From: Salvator merianae
Taxonomy: Eukaryota; Chordata; Lepidosauria; Squamata; Teiidae
Direction of reading: 5' to 3'
DNA length: 64,000 bases
NCBI GenBank assembly: GCA_003586115.2
Contig: QVOM02000021.1
Coordinates: 13,187,898 to 13,251,897 of the forward strand
The notes below the pieces were generated by a model. It worked only from the letters and a program-made list of their open reading frames with translations, had not been told where the DNA came from and ran no database searches. This document shows positions 1 to 11,439 of this stretch, in pieces. The stretch's first letter is position 1; every line of letters begins with the position of its first letter. The position numbers and the translations under genes are program-made.

Positions 1-1230
1 AGAGAAAGCTACGCTAATGGGGGGGATTATAATCCCAATTTTTAAAGAATCAGAGTACAGTGTTAAATGAACTTAAATCATGATACAAGAAATATGGATA
101 ATTCAGAACTGGCAGTCCACTTCTCCACAGAGCTGCTGCATCAGAACTAAGACATTTATAAACATGAATTGGTGCTTAAAGGGTGAAAGAAAAGGTGCAC
201 TTAAGAATTACCTAGCCTTAGAACAAACTAGAGATGTGCATGAGATGTGCACAAATGGTTCTAAGAACTGGCTGGCAGTTCCTCAAACTGTTCATGAACA
301 CACCCACCCAAAAGCATCCCGGCCTCTCTCTTCTTTCCTGATTGTGCTTGCTGCCTCCTCAGGCCACACCCCAGCCTCTCCCTGTTTCCCTTATCATGCT
401 CTGGCATACTCCAGGTCACTGCCCCAACCCATCCACCTCTCCCCCCCAGCTCCCTATTGTATCCAGAAGGTCTTACCTGGTTCCCATGGGCCCACAACAC
501 TCTGCTGTTGCTGGCTCACAGACTAGGAAGGACCACAGCAGCCAGCAGGTACCTTGCTTTGGTCTACTAGACCTTCTGAAGTGGAGTACTACAAAGCCTC
601 CCAAAGCACAGCCAAGTGCGCATGAAAGTCCTTACATTCACTGACCAGTTATTACACTTGTAGTATGCGGATATATATCACACATCCACATGCTAGGTGT
701 TCTGGGACTTCACAGATTTTTCTTCTGCACAGATTGAAGGGTTGTTGACCATTGCCAGTGATCTTATACTGACAAACGCTTTCTGTCTTCCTTTCCAGAA
801 AACTGGAAGCAAACAGTTTTGGAAAATGGGATGGATCCAGAACCAAGAACATGCTTGTTGTTCTGTCTTCTTTCCTCTGACTTCTGTGAAATGCAATAAC
901 TAAAGCTGGAATTAAAGGTATAAGAAAAAGTCTGCTTATCCAGTGGAGAGAAATAATCAGTGAGGGCCAATGTTTGTCATTCTTGAATGTTCGAGGGGTA
1001 GTGACACCTGAAAGCGCCGTCTTTGTGGTGGCCCTAGGCTATAGAATAATCTCCCCTTTTAGACATTCCAGGAGTATTATTATTTCTAATAAAAAAGCAA
1101 GAAGCAAATAATTAAAATTTACATACCAATTTTTTTAGAATGGCAACTAAAGTAGACCTTGCAAAATTGAGCAGTAGGCAATAAAATAGTGAAATATTGA
1201 GGACTTGTTGGCTGTTTCTACATCGTCCAT
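1..1230. other. No recognised feature
   Basis: I see no coding region, RNA gene or clear repeat here. Open frames such as 80-526 have no domain, poor composition and no start context that would support a gene. The base composition is ordinary, AT-leaning intergenic or intronic DNA. Confidence 0.5.
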
Positions 1231-1469
1231 TTGGACCATAAAGCTGCTTCGCTGGATTGTGGGGAATACAGTGGCTGCACACCACCAGTGGCTGAAGTGC
1301 TCTCAAGCACAAAAAAACACACGTGGGAGTGCTTCAGAGACGGTGTGGTCTGCTCCAGCCACCATCATGCAGACAGGGAGTGTGGCTGGAGTGCACCATG
1401 TGATGCCTGGAACCCAGCATCATTGTGCTGGGGTCCAGAAACATTCCACTTATGGGCACAGCAGGTTTT

Positions 1470-1640
1470 GAGTGGACTGCAGAATTCCCTGTGACCTGCA
1501 AATTCAGATCGGGGAGCTTTTATTCCCCCTCTCCGAAGATAGGGTGGGATGGGGCAGCTGTCCTGTGGATGACTGCTGGTGCACTTCACAGCAGGGCTGG
1601 AGCAAGTTCCACATTATGCGGTGCAGCACATAATACAGAA
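1470..1640 (+). repeat. Interspersed repeat, copy 1 (relative at 34.2 kb)
   Basis: The stretch 1495-1553 is clearly related to 34192-34252. Both run from a shared CCTGCAA start through GGGGAGCTTT and ATTCCC to an AGG-TGGGA end, with scattered substitutions. Similarity weakens on both sides, so the limits are approximate. I cannot name the family. It has no coding capacity and is probably a non-autonomous DNA element or SINE piece. Confidence 0.5.
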
Positions 1641-1854
1641 GCTGCCATTCATACTTCATATTTATGATGTGGGCTGCTTCTGTGGTTGGGTGAAGTTTGT
1701 ACACTGTGAAAACTAGTGTGCGAAAGAACTAGTGAGGACATTAAGCACACTTTGTGAAAATCTTTGTAGAAACAAATCAAGAATGTGAGTAGTAGTTTTT
1801 ATCTTTTTATTATTGTGGCCTGCCTTGGGATCCTTGGGTGAAGAGCAAGATATG

Positions 1855-1873
1855 AATGAATGAATGAATGAAT
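1855..1873. repeat. (ATGA)n microsatellite
   Basis: Short perfect tetranucleotide run of the unit ATGA/TGAA, about 19 bases. Confidence 0.8.
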
Positions 1874-2279
1874 GGAGCAGGCTGAGCCTCCAGGAAACAA
1901 AGCATGGAGCCCTCTTGAGACACTTTCCTAGCTCTTGAACTTGGTATTTATTAGTGCATTTTCAGTCTATGAGCAGCCTTTCTTGCTTTTCTTGTCAAGG
2001 GCCCATTCTACCCTAGCTGTCTCCCTGACTCAAAGGGAACAAGTTGTGATGCTGATGCTACCTTTTCACCATAAACAAGTGAGTAAAACAATCCCAGCTT
2101 TGCTGTTGTGTGGATGACACCTAATTTGGCTGAGACTCTTCGGGAAAGAAGCTTTAAGGTCAACAAGATGAAATCTCAGAGGTAGTAACTGGGAGGCAAT
2201 GGGTACAGGGGCTAGCAAGAGAGACCGATCGATGGATTCTAAACCTAAATATTAGACACACAAATAACAAGCCTTAAAC

Positions 2280-2490
2280 TTCCATACTTTGAGCACATAA
2301 TGAGAAGACCAAACTCCCTGAAAAATGGTGATGCTTGGGGAAGTAGAAGGGAGAAGTAGAAAAAGGCAGCCTTCCCGTAGGTGGATAGACTGAGTTACAA
2401 CAGCAGTGAAAAGATCATAGAAGATCCATCAGTCTAGAGGAAGCTGATCCATAGGGTTGCCAAGATTTGGTTATGACTAAATAGCATCAA
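2280..2490 (+). mobile_element. BovB/RTE LINE 3' end (or Sauria-SINE tail)
   Basis: The block has the layout known for the 3' end of BovB LINEs: GAGCACATAATGAGAAGAC, then a run on ATGCTTGG-GAAGTAGAAGG, a GTGGATAGACTGA stretch, and CATAGGGTTGCCAAGA-TTGGTTATGACT near the end. The CATAGGGT-GCCA block is shared with the tail of Sauria SINEs, which borrow the BovB 3' end, so a SINE tail is the main alternative. The copy is diverged. BovB is abundant in squamates, which supports the host call. Confidence 0.7.
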
Positions 2491-2499
2491 GAAAGCAAT

Positions 2500-3400
2500 T
2501 GGGACCTTCATCTTTTGCTTTCTTGACTTGGCTTTTGTCTTCTTGACTGATTCACTTGACACCTGACACCTGCTACTTTGTGAAGAGAATAACTGTTTCT
2601 TCTGGTTGTTCTGCCAATTTAACCCCAGTTAGAAAGCTTACCAAAAACCATGCTGGACAAAAAGGTTATCTTGTGGACAGGATTTTACCCATAATTTCTG
2701 TTGTAAGACTAAACTGAGTCTATTTCTTCTCAAAAGGCAATTGTGTCTTTAATTGTCATGTAAGATATGTAAAGCTTTTAGGAAACCTACAGTTTTGATG
2801 TTGCCATTATGAAATTGCTATAGGTTTTAAATCACATTGAGTCTATTGGATCAGTGGAACTTTGGAAAATAAAACAGCAAACATAGAAGTGCTCTAGAAA
2901 GTTTTCATTCCTTCTAGAGAAGGCTTTGAATGCAACTCCTAGAAGACAGAGTCTCTCTCTCAGTCACTCACTCACTCCAGGCAGTATCCCTCTTATATCC
3001 CTTGCCTTGGCAGCTGATGCAGACAGCTGGTGGTGTTTCCTCAATCAGGACAAGGACTTACTTAGAAACGGCTGAGTTAAACATGGCTTCTCCCCTGGGA
3101 GTGCAGAACAGGGTGAAACAGCAGCAGCCATAGCTCAAGCAGAATCTCTGAAGGCATCAGGTGGAAAATGTCCTTTTTTTCCACCTGACCCCTCCAGAGA
3201 TTCTCCTTGAGGTGCTGTTGCAGGTAGTAGGTGATTCGAACATTAATGTAGACTGCTGGGTATGTGGTGGACATGCTAACCACATGGTGACTTGTTTGCC
3301 TGCTGCACAGGTTGCAGACATCAGGCAACATCTAGATAGCCATGATATCCTGAAATGTAGTTGGGAGGTCTTGCAAGTTGCTAGGCTGAAAGTTGAAAGC
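2500..3400. other. No confidently recognised feature
   Basis: Short open frames on both strands (for example 2930-3133 and 3161-3412) show no domain. The distal part may be decayed 5' sequence of the CR1 copy that follows, but I cannot align it by eye. Confidence 0.4.
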
Positions 3401-3439
3401 CAGGACATCTAAGGTAGCTTTCTCTGAAATGTTACCTAT

Positions 3440-4145
3440 TCCACATGCAGGACCAGTTAAGCAGACAAAGTAGAAATGTCTCAATGTGCAAATGAAATCT
3501 TGGTGCCAGGAATTCTCTGTCCATCTTCACTGAAGACATTGACTCTGAGCTCCTGTTCTTGGGAGAGGAGTCTGAGGAACAGAGGCATATAGTGGCGACG
3601 AGAGAAGAAAGTGCTAGACCTTACTGAAAAATTAAACTTCAACAAATCACCAGGCCCTGATGACATCGACCTAAAAGAGCTTAATGGTGAGATCATAGAT
3701 CCCCTGCCAAAATATGCAACTTGTCCCTACAGTCAGCTTCCATAGCTGAGGACTGGAAGGCGGCTAAAGTAACTCCAGTTTTTAAAAAGGGCTCAAGGGG
3801 GCACCCAGGAAATTACAGGCTGGTCAATTTACTGTCCATTCCAGGGAAGATAGCAGAAACCATTGAAAAAGATAAGATTACTAGACATTTGGAGGCATAG
3901 GCCTTGCTCAAAATAAGTTCTTTTTAACCAATCTTCTAGAGGTTTTTGAGTGTATTAGCAAACATGTGAATAAGGGTGAATCCACGGACATCATCTACCT
4001 AGATTTTCAAAAAACTTTGGATAGACCCTCTCATTAAAGACTTCTCTGTAAGCTTAACAATCATGGAACAAAAGGACAGGCCCTATTATGCATAAGCAAC
4101 TGACTAAGGAATAGCTAAGTTTGCTAGTGACACCATGGGTGATAT
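3440..4145 (+). mobile_element. CR1-type LINE, reverse-transcriptase fragment
   Basis: Conceptual translation in shifting plus-strand frames gives CR1 reverse-transcriptase landmarks. They include a KSPGPDDI-like block near 3640, EDWKAAKVTPVFKKGS near 3745-3795, HPGNYRLVNLL near 3800-3835 and TDIIYLDFQK near 3985. Stops and frameshifts separate them, so the copy is dead. The upstream GEE/EEQRHI-like stretch near 3565 also fits CR1. The finger and palm start are present. The 3' end is replaced at about 4145 by an unrelated L2 piece, so this is a truncated copy abutting another insertion. Confidence 0.8.
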
Positions 4146-4149
4146 TGAG

Positions 4150-4890
4150 AGAGATATTCAGTGGGTTTTGGATGGGGTTGCATTTCCCCTGGGGGCGGGG
4201 GTCAGATTCAAAGTTTCGGGATGTTCATTGATCCAGTCTTGTCACTGGAAGCCCGAGTGGTTTCTGTGGTTCAGAGTGCCTTCTATCAGTTGTGGTTGAT
4301 ACGTCAGCTCCATCCTTACCTCAGTGGTGATAGTTTGACCACATACTCTCATTTAGAAGACTGCAATGCACTATACAAGGGACTACCTTTTAAAAAAAGT
4401 TTTGGAAAGTCATCTGGTCTAGAAAAGGGCCAAAAGGCACCTAATGAGGACTGGGCATTTTGGACACATTATGCCCATGCTTCATCAACTAATTCAGATT
4501 AAAATTAAAATGCCAGTCCTCATCTTTAAAGCCCTAAATGGCTTGGAACCAGATGACCTGAAGGAGCACCTTAATACCATATATCCCTACTCATAGCCTT
4601 AGATCAGCAACATCTGCCTGCTCCATCCAAACGATGTAGAGCAGATAGCCAAAAGGGCAAAGATCTTCTTAGTGGTGGCACCCAAACTCTGAAACAGCCT
4701 CCCTTATTTGCTTATAGGCACCAGATAAAGACCTTTTTATTCACTCAGACATTTTAGCAATCTGTGTGGTTGCACTGGTTTTAAGTTTATCTTTATATGT
4801 TGATTTTACATATGTATATTTTAATACATTTCTGGTTGTTAACTGCCCAGAGAACCAGTGGTGATTTGGAAGCTGTAGAAATTTGATAAG
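4150..4890 (+). mobile_element. L2 LINE 3' fragment
   Basis: The 113-residue frame at 4161-4502 reads as the C-terminal part of an L2-clade ORF2: a DPVLSLEARVVSVVQSAFYQLWLIRQLHPYLS block, then DCNALYKGLP. Further L2 C-terminal pieces follow in other frames (PVLIFKALNGLEPDDLKEHL near 4511-4570). The non-coding tail ends near the CTGCCCAGAGAACC block at 4847. It is decayed by stops and a shift. The same region of L2 occurs at 60.9-61.8 kb, which allows direct comparison. Confidence 0.8.
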
Positions 4891-5275
4891 GAAAGAAATA
4901 CTCCCTCTCGTGGCCTGTCAGAGTAATTAGGCACTGAGAACAAAGCAAAGTGATTATGAATTATGTTGAAAAAGAAAGGCAAGATTTTGGTCTATGGACT
5001 GCAAGAAATTAACTGAAACAGCTTCTTCTATTACCTCTGTTCTGCTGCTTCAAAACAGAGAAATCTTTCCAAGTTTTCAAATTAAACTGCTAATTCAAGC
5101 ATGCACTTTCTAGTGTCAGCTCATACACTGCTGAGTGGAAATAGATGTTCTTGCTATTAGTGGCTGACTATACTGTTTCTTCCTTTTATTAATGGCAGTG
5201 TATCTTTGAAAACTTTGATCATTCTTAAATAATGCTGCTTCATAGTAGTAAGAAAGCTGATTTGAGTAATTTAAA

Positions 5276-5475
5276 TTAGAGAAGCCCTGCTGGATCAGGC
5301 CATAGCCCATCTGGTCCAGCATCCCATCTTGCACAGGGCCCTACGAATTGCTTTTGGGCATTCTGAGGCAGAAGAAAAGGGTGAAACCTTTACCTGCTCT
5401 CGATTCCCAGCAAATGGCCTTTAGAGGCATCTTGCCTGTTTCTCCAACCCAGAGGCAGTACCTAGGCATCCAATA
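5276..5475 (-). mobile_element. CR1-family LINE 3' end, minus strand
   Basis: Carries the GCCCTGCTGGATCAGGCCAT-AGCCCATCTGGTCCAGCATCC block that is the reverse complement of the 3' untranslated end of a common squamate CR1 subfamily. It continues through GGGCATTCTGAGGCAGAAG and CCTTTAGAGGCATC. Related copies lie at 13063-13545 and 36405-36530. The 3' end of the LINE is at the low coordinate. No open frame is retained. Confidence 0.75.
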
Positions 5476-5479
5476 AGAA

Positions 5480-5815
5480 CATAAGAAATGATACATTATT
5501 TGATGTACACATTGTCTTTGAATGTCCTAGCTTCATTTTAATTTAAATAAACATCTCTGCTATAATTTACTCCTCATTTAAGTAGGAAAGGAATCGTATT
5601 ATTTACAATTTGGAGTCTTCCATGACAATTGACTAAAAGTGCATTCTATAGCATATATTATGAATGTTGTGTATTGCAAGTATTACAATAATTTCTTCTT
5701 GAAAGGCACTGATTACCGTAAAAAACAGCCACATCTGCTAAATACATTGCTTAAAAATAATAAATGAAGTTTATAGAATTTCTGTAATTTTAGAAGATAA
5801 AATTTTGGATTAATT
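5480..5815. other. No recognised feature, AT-rich
   Basis: AT-rich sequence without repeats or frames I can name. Confidence 0.5.
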
Positions 5816-6254
5816 TTAACAATGCTATCTAAACTTGGGGCTGGGCTACACCTAAGTTTTAATCTACTTTCAGTCAGCTTCCAGAGTGAGAGAACACATC
5901 AGCAAAGCATTTCATCCCTGTTCACACTTACCTGTAGGTGGGTTTCCGGTCGTTCACCGGACAGGCCTATGCACACACGCATACCACCAACACATCTGGG
6001 AGCATCTCCAGCTATTCCCAGATCACTACTAGCTGTGGACAACTAAAACGGTGTCCACAGCTTGACCGGGAGCAGCTGGATGGCTCCCGGTCAGCAGCGT
6101 TTGCACTTTCTTCTGGGTGCAAGCACTGCAAGTGGATGGGGCAAGGCAGCTGAAGCTGCAGCTGTGCAATCAGATGCCATGTCTCAACCACCACAACAAC
6201 ATCTGGCCACACACCAGATGTTGCTGTGGCCACTGTCATTGCAGTCGGGCCTGT

Positions 6255-6316
6255 CATTCACACTTCAAGTGTTGATAGTCCATTAATGGGCTGTTCTAGC
6301 ACTTGAAGTGTGAATG
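6255..6316. repeat. Perfect 17-bp inverted repeat (hairpin)
   Basis: The left arm 6255-6271 (CATTCACACTTCAAGTG) and right arm 6300-6316 are exact reverse complements around a 28-base spacer. The hairpin sits at the edge of a moderately GC-rich stretch (5930-6320) and may be the end of a fold-back DNA transposon. No target duplication could be assigned. Confidence 0.75.
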
Positions 6317-6497
6317 GCTGCCTTGCCACTGTTATAGTATAGTAGATTGTAAATGCAAACGGACCCTTCCTCTCTGCATTATCTAACCTAGAAAATCCAC
6401 CTTTGAGTTAGATAATCCAGAAAGAGAATGGCTTATCACTTTCCCTGATGCATTTTCTTCACTCCAAATATTGACTGAAGGTGGATTAAAACTTGGG

Positions 6498-7320
6498 TAT
6501 GTTCAGACTAGCGATTTTTAAAACTGCTTGAATAAAAGGAGCGAATAATTCCTGGGCACATAGAAAAATAGCCATACACAGTTACCCATTGCGCCGATTA
6601 AACACTAACCTGTAGTACAGCCTCTTTGCTTCAACAGACAAGGTACCAAGCCTGCAAAGGGGGCTGCTTGCTGATTGGCCACTGGATATGAAATCCCCAC
6701 CTCTCTGCTGAAGCAGTTTCCATCTCTTTAACTCCTTAACTGCCAGGTTTTTTAATTTGTAAAAGAAAGTCAAGTCTCTCTCTCTCCCCACGCATTATAA
6801 GAAATCCAGGGTGCTTTTCTAATCTAAAGAAGGCATGGTAGGAGTTATTTTTGCAGTCCTGTTTAATGGAGTTCAAAAGTTTCTGGTACCAGCAAGAGTT
6901 TCCTGGTGCCCCTCCCTCCCTTTACGATTATCCCATGCCTTCAAGCCAAGGCTGTGAAACAGAATAGTTCTACTCAAGTGGTTCTCTCTCTCCATTCCTT
7001 GTTAACATACAAAGTCTAGTGTGCTTTTTAAGTATATAAGGCAGGATAGGAGTTATTTTTTTAGTTGCACTTTCAGCTTCCCTCGATCTGTTTAATTGAG
7101 TTAAAAATTTCCCGGTACCGGCAAGAGCTCCCTGGTGCCCCTCCCTCCCTGTATGCTTGTCCAGTGGGTTCCTACAAGGCTGTGATTGGTGGATGCATTC
7201 CCTGCTCAGCTCTGAGGTGACCCAAGAGCTCTTTTTTCCTGGCTGTTGAAGGGATGTATATTTACAGGCTTGGAGACACTTGGAGGCAGGGTATGGCAAA
7301 TTTTCTTATTTCCTGTGTGC
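6498..7320 (+). mobile_element. ~820-bp non-autonomous DNA element, copy 1
   Basis: The end starting at 6498 shares 26 of 26 bases with the reverse complement of 53411-53436. The copies then stay recognisably similar for several hundred bases: AATAATTCCTGGGC, CTGATTGGCCACT, TTAACTCCTTAACTGCCAGG, and a GGTTCCTRCAAGGCT block near the far end. Inside this copy, 6830-6925 and 7045-7155 are themselves related, each with GGAGTTATTTTT then GGTGCCCCTCCCTCCCT, so it carries an internal duplication. The defined end suggests a transposon family (hAT-like is a guess). No transposase frame is present. Confidence 0.7.
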
Positions 7321-7329
7321 CCCCCCGCG

Positions 7330-7905
7330 GTCAAATTCACCCAGAAGGCAACTGAAATGCCTAGTCCCTTGTATGTAGCTGGGCTCTAAAATTATCCCAC
7401 CAGTTGGAAGAAAAGATGGTAAGCAGGAAGGGACATCCTTAGGGCAGAGTAAGATCTGGGCAAATCACAATGTGAGGAATGATTTTTTTTTGTTTCTTTT
7501 ATTTATGTGCAAATGAAACAAGACAATGGCACTATTTCATTTGCAGTGCTCCAGCATATATTGACAAAGAAAAGAACTAAAAGGCAGGGAACCACTGTGT
7601 CCCCAGCTTCCTATCCTAGTGAATTCTGATTAACGTTAACAAAATACTAAGTTTAACAGAGCACAGGGAGCAGAAGCAAAACAACTATATCACAGAAGTT
7701 TAAATAAAAAGTATTCAGGCAGCAGAGGTATACATCGAAGACATATTAGTACTCCTGTGCAACTCTGTCAAATTTAAAACCCAAAAGCAAGAAGAGGCTG
7801 GACTTGTGTCTGCTGAGAAATTATTGGTTGTGCCATCCAAGGGAAGAAAGTAGGGAATGCCCTGACACCCCTGGAATATCCACATCCAGCTGCTACAATG
7901 CGAGA
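7330..7905. other. No recognised feature
   Basis: Ordinary sequence with a poly-T tract near 7482. No frame or repeat that I can support. Confidence 0.4.
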
Positions 7906-7914
7906 TATGGTTAT

Positions 7915-8006
7915 CAGCGGCGGCCCGTGCCTTTAAGGGCGGGGGTTCGCACGAGTGCCATGGCACTCGCGCGAACCCCCGCCCCTAAAGGCACGGGCCA
8001 CCGCTG
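7915..8006. mobile_element. 92-bp fold-back MITE, hAT-type, with 8-bp target duplication
   Basis: The element is one almost complete palindrome. Arm 7915-7960 and the reverse complement of 7961-8006 agree at 43 of 46 positions, meeting at a CCATGG centre. All three mismatches are transitions. It begins CAGCGG and ends CCGCTG. It is flanked by ATGGTTAT (7907-7914) and ATGGGTAT (8007-8014), an 8-bp duplication with one mismatch, as expected for hAT transposition. It is strongly GC- and CpG-rich in an AT-rich setting. Frames called across it on both strands are by-products of the palindrome. Confidence 0.9.
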
Positions 8007-8014
8007 ATGGGTAT

Positions 8015-8915
8015 ACCTAAAAATAAGCATGCTTTGAAAGAACCAATGTGCTTTCCATGCAGGAAACAGCACTCTGCCCAAAACCACAGTTTTCATGATA
8101 AATTATACTCATTGGATGCAAAATCTCATATTTTGGTGTGATTTCTCTACAGCAAAATCTGATTTAATGAACAATAAAACTTGAGAGTGTAGCTAAGTTC
8201 TTAACTCTAGAATCTTTGAAGTTAACCCAGACATCATTTACTTATTCCACTTATATATATTTATTCCATTTACTTATATATTTGGATATTCCAAAATAAA
8301 TCATGGATGCAGTTCTAGTCCACCAGCTAAGTTTGGCATGTAAAAGTTTGCTAGAAAAATTATGCCTTTACAATGTTACTAGAATTATACATCTTAGTTG
8401 TACTAAGAAAGTTGAGGGAAGCCTGCAGTTGTTCTATAATATAGCCTTAGAAGACCTATTTCAAAACTGCTATGAATTTGGTGGTTTTCCTTTTCAAAGC
8501 TGTTTTTTACAGGGCTGGAGCTTAGTGACTCACTATGCCTGAGCACCACCTCAATTGATGATCCTGGGAATTTTACTGATCATAATGCAATTAAATTCCA
8601 CATTTATAAAAGTGAAAACTTATATAGCGAGTCTAACACAGTTACTTTTGATTTCAAAAAGGGGGATTTGGGGGGAGGGAGGGAAAGAGGGCGGATTATA
8701 TTTTAAGTACGTTTTAGTGTTTTGTGTTTTTATTGTATGCTGTGTCCACCCTGAGACCTTCAGTTGAAGACCAGGATACAAAAGTTATAAACAAACAAAC
8801 TTCTCAAAATTTAAAAGGCTTGGGAAAAGGAAACTCAAAGAGAAGGTAAAGAGCTTGTCTGCTGTTTAAAACCATAATTATAATAGATCAATTACAATGT
8901 ATTCTTAAAATTAAG
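8015..8915. other. No recognised feature
   Basis: AT-rich sequence with short frames (8303-8542 and 8555-8767) that show no domain. A poly-purine stretch lies near 8660-8690. Confidence 0.4.
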
Positions 8916-8929
8916 AAAAGGACCTAGGG

Positions 8930-9330
8930 CCAAGAAAGGCCCGCATGGTTAATTGGCATGGTTGTGGAAACTATTAGGGTTGAGAAAGTATCTTTTAGGA
9001 AGTGGAAGACATCTCCTAATGAAGAAAACAGGATACAAACTTTGGCAAAACAAATGTATACTGTAGAAGCAGTTAGAGAAGCAAACAGAAAATCTGGGAA
9101 GCATATTGCCAAAAGTGTAAAGATTGATAATAATACATCGTCAGCAGGAGGCCAGCTAGGGAAGCCATTGGTCCCTTGGAACTGAGGGAGCTAAAGTTGT
9201 GCTAAGAGCAGAAAAAGAAATTGCAGAGAAGGTGAACTGAATTCTTTGCATCTGTTTTCATAGAAGAGAATTTGAGGCCTGTTCCTGAGCTCCTAATCTC
9301 AGGAATGAAATCTGAGGAGTTGAGGTTACT
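8930..9330 (+). mobile_element. Probable CR1-group LINE fragment
   Basis: The frame 8958-9185 and the shifted frame after it read like the region just upstream of reverse transcriptase in CR1-group LINEs: a VREANRKSGKHIAKS basic helix, a QLGKPLV block, then EKEIAEKVNEFFASVF-EEN near 9207-9280. The last block resembles the NxFFASVFTEE segment that precedes the RT core. The copy is broken by stops. Confidence is moderate because only this linker is visible. Confidence 0.55.
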
Positions 9331-9339
9331 GAGCATGTT

Positions 9340-10385
9340 TTCATGACTGAATTGGGATTTGAATCTAGAATGCCCTAAGTTTTATGCTACAGCCACACAT
9401 ACAGTAAAAACAAACAAACAAAAGTGGCACAAAAACAGCTTAGAGGTTGTAGCACTCACATGCTACCTTTCCTTTTCAAAAATGCATTCCCATTAAAATG
9501 CATTTCCATTAAAGGTGGAAAGGAAACTCTAGCAGCTGAATGCTACCACCTCGAAGCTGATTGACTGCTTTTTTCAAGGTGTATGGAATGGATGCAACCT
9601 AGATCAACCTTCTAGTTACTATACTACACTTACTGTCCATGTAAGAACACTTCATTTATATAGGCACCCCAGCGTACTTTTTAAAAGTGAGGTATCCTGG
9701 ATACTGACTGTTTTCCAATGCCCTGAACTGGAAAAGTGGAAATAAAAGAACTTGTTTCTTACATCCCTATCCATGCAACACTAGTGCAAATGTGTTAGGA
9801 AGCCTTATCTCAAGAACCTCACCTGGTCTGCTAGTGCCTATATTTAAACAGGGAGGAGAAAAGAAGGTAAACAACCCAGATCTACAGCTTAGTGTTGGTG
9901 AAGTTCTGATTTGCTAATGAAGACATGAATCATAATTAGATTTGCTATAATTGGCAGGCAAACCCCCTGATGCATCTTGTTCTGTCACTATTATGTAGAT
10001 AGTTTAATTATTTTTTGCTTTGTTTTGTCTATGATTGCTTCTATATATGCATCATAGTTTTATGCAGACTATGAAACTGTACAACTATTGTGGGAACTTT
10101 CTGATTCCAGTAATTGATTTCTCAGTGTTAGCAAACATTTTAAATCTCCAATTAAGTGTAGAAAACTAAACTTGATTCCTTGCCTTGCAGTTATACCTTA
10201 AGGCTGTCATTAGTAGTGTTCTGTATTACACCTGTCAGACTTGTTTGCAAGTAATATATAAAAACAAGCTGCAGCAAATTTCAGAATGCATTCCGCTGGC
10301 AATAGCAAGCTGCAATTTCATCAAAGCACATTCAAATAAAAAAGAAAGTTCTGGAAAACAGTATTAATTGTCTAAAACAACCTTT
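9340..10385. other. No recognised feature
   Basis: No supported gene or repeat. The frame 10185-10367 has no domain. Confidence 0.4.
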
Positions 10386-10390
10386 CATTT

Positions 10391-10480
10391 GTTGTTGGAC
10401 ATTGGACTAAAATTCTCATTATCCTTCACCCATTAATCCTGCTGGTTGAGACCAATGATGGTCCAATTTTTGGTGAGAAA
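10391..10480. repeat. Degraded palindromic interspersed repeat
   Basis: Shows a GTTGTTGGACATTGGACTAAAATTCTCATTATCC start and GGTTGAGACCAATGATGGTCCAA end, which fits the common amniote pattern in which a tract for 'GGACTACAATTCCCATCATCC' is mirrored at the far end. A second degraded relative may lie at 44290-44390. Both are old and the family is not named here. Confidence 0.4.
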
Positions 10481-10489
10481 TCTGATTTT

Positions 10490-11365
10490 CTGAATTTTAG
10501 TTAAGATTAATGCCCTTAGTTTAGAATAAATAGCAACTTGGATTAGATATTCATTATTCAGACAGTATATTTATTCGTTTTGTCTTTTTTCCTCATTAAG
10601 TATTAAAAGTAATTTGAGGGATCACATGCCTGATTGTCTGCAGAACCATGGTGGACATGTCCACATAGCTGTTAGCCTTAATGCTGCAACCCCCACCTCA
10701 ACTGGGTAATCAGCCTTCTGGCAGACTCAGCAAAAAGGATTCCCCTGGCCTGGCTTGGCAGCTTTGAAGGCATGGGCACCACAGATACCGGGGGAGGACC
10801 TCAGAGGCTGCCCAACATTTACCTTAATGCCCACCTACTACAGAAGCATGGGTACCTGCCCAACCATGTCATCCACCTGGTGCCACTGGAGCTCACCATA
10901 ATGCTTTTATTCTTTTGCATGTCTTTTTCAATTCAAAAACCTTCTTGTTCTCTTTTTTTTCCACCTTACCACAGTATTTTTTTTTTATTTCTTCTCCACC
11001 ATTTTATCCAGCAACTTTTCTTGAAAACCAGACTTAATTTGGGCATATGGGATGTGAATATGGGGTGTCCCTTACTGATCTGCACTGTTCACTCTCTGCT
11101 TCACTTGGGCTCCAGTGTGACTTTCCACGCGTCTGGTGACCATTTTTGATGCAGATGCATTTCCTGGTGTGGTGTCCACTACTGGAAAGTATGGACCTTT
11201 CTGCATTTACCTGTTGTATTCCAGAGCACCCTATCTGGAGCAAGGCAATCCATCCCAAGGCCTGGGCCAGAACTGCACCATCTGCTTGGCAACAGCTGTT
11301 CCAGCCCAGCCCCTGCACTGCCCTGCATTTCATGTGTGCTTCAGAGCCAGTCTCTGAAGGTCCAA
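10490..11365. other. No recognised feature
   Basis: Frames at 10772-11149, 11034-11333 and 11136-11379 overlap on both strands without domains and are taken as chance. Confidence 0.4.
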
Positions 11366-11367
11366 TG

Positions 11368-11435
11368 ACCAGGAACTAAAGTTCCTGGCCTCAGAGCTCC
11401 CGGGGAACCCATTTTGGCAGCACAATTTGGTGTCT
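11368..11435 (+). repeat. Interspersed repeat piece, relative at 45.46 kb
   Basis: Shares AACTAAAGTTCCTGGCCT, CCCATTT and GCACAATTTGGT in order and spacing with 45461-45525. The AGGAACT-AAAGTTCCT start is itself a short palindrome. Family not recognised. Confidence 0.5.
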
Positions 11436-11439
11436 TCTG

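Noticed and set aside
80..526. 148-codon open frame and overlapping frames on both strands
   Set aside because: No domain, mirrored by opposite-strand frames, composition of random DNA.
7804..8096. Similar short proteins encoded on both strands (7804-8007 plus, 7914-8096 minus)
   Set aside because: The similarity is produced by the 92-bp palindrome, not by genes.
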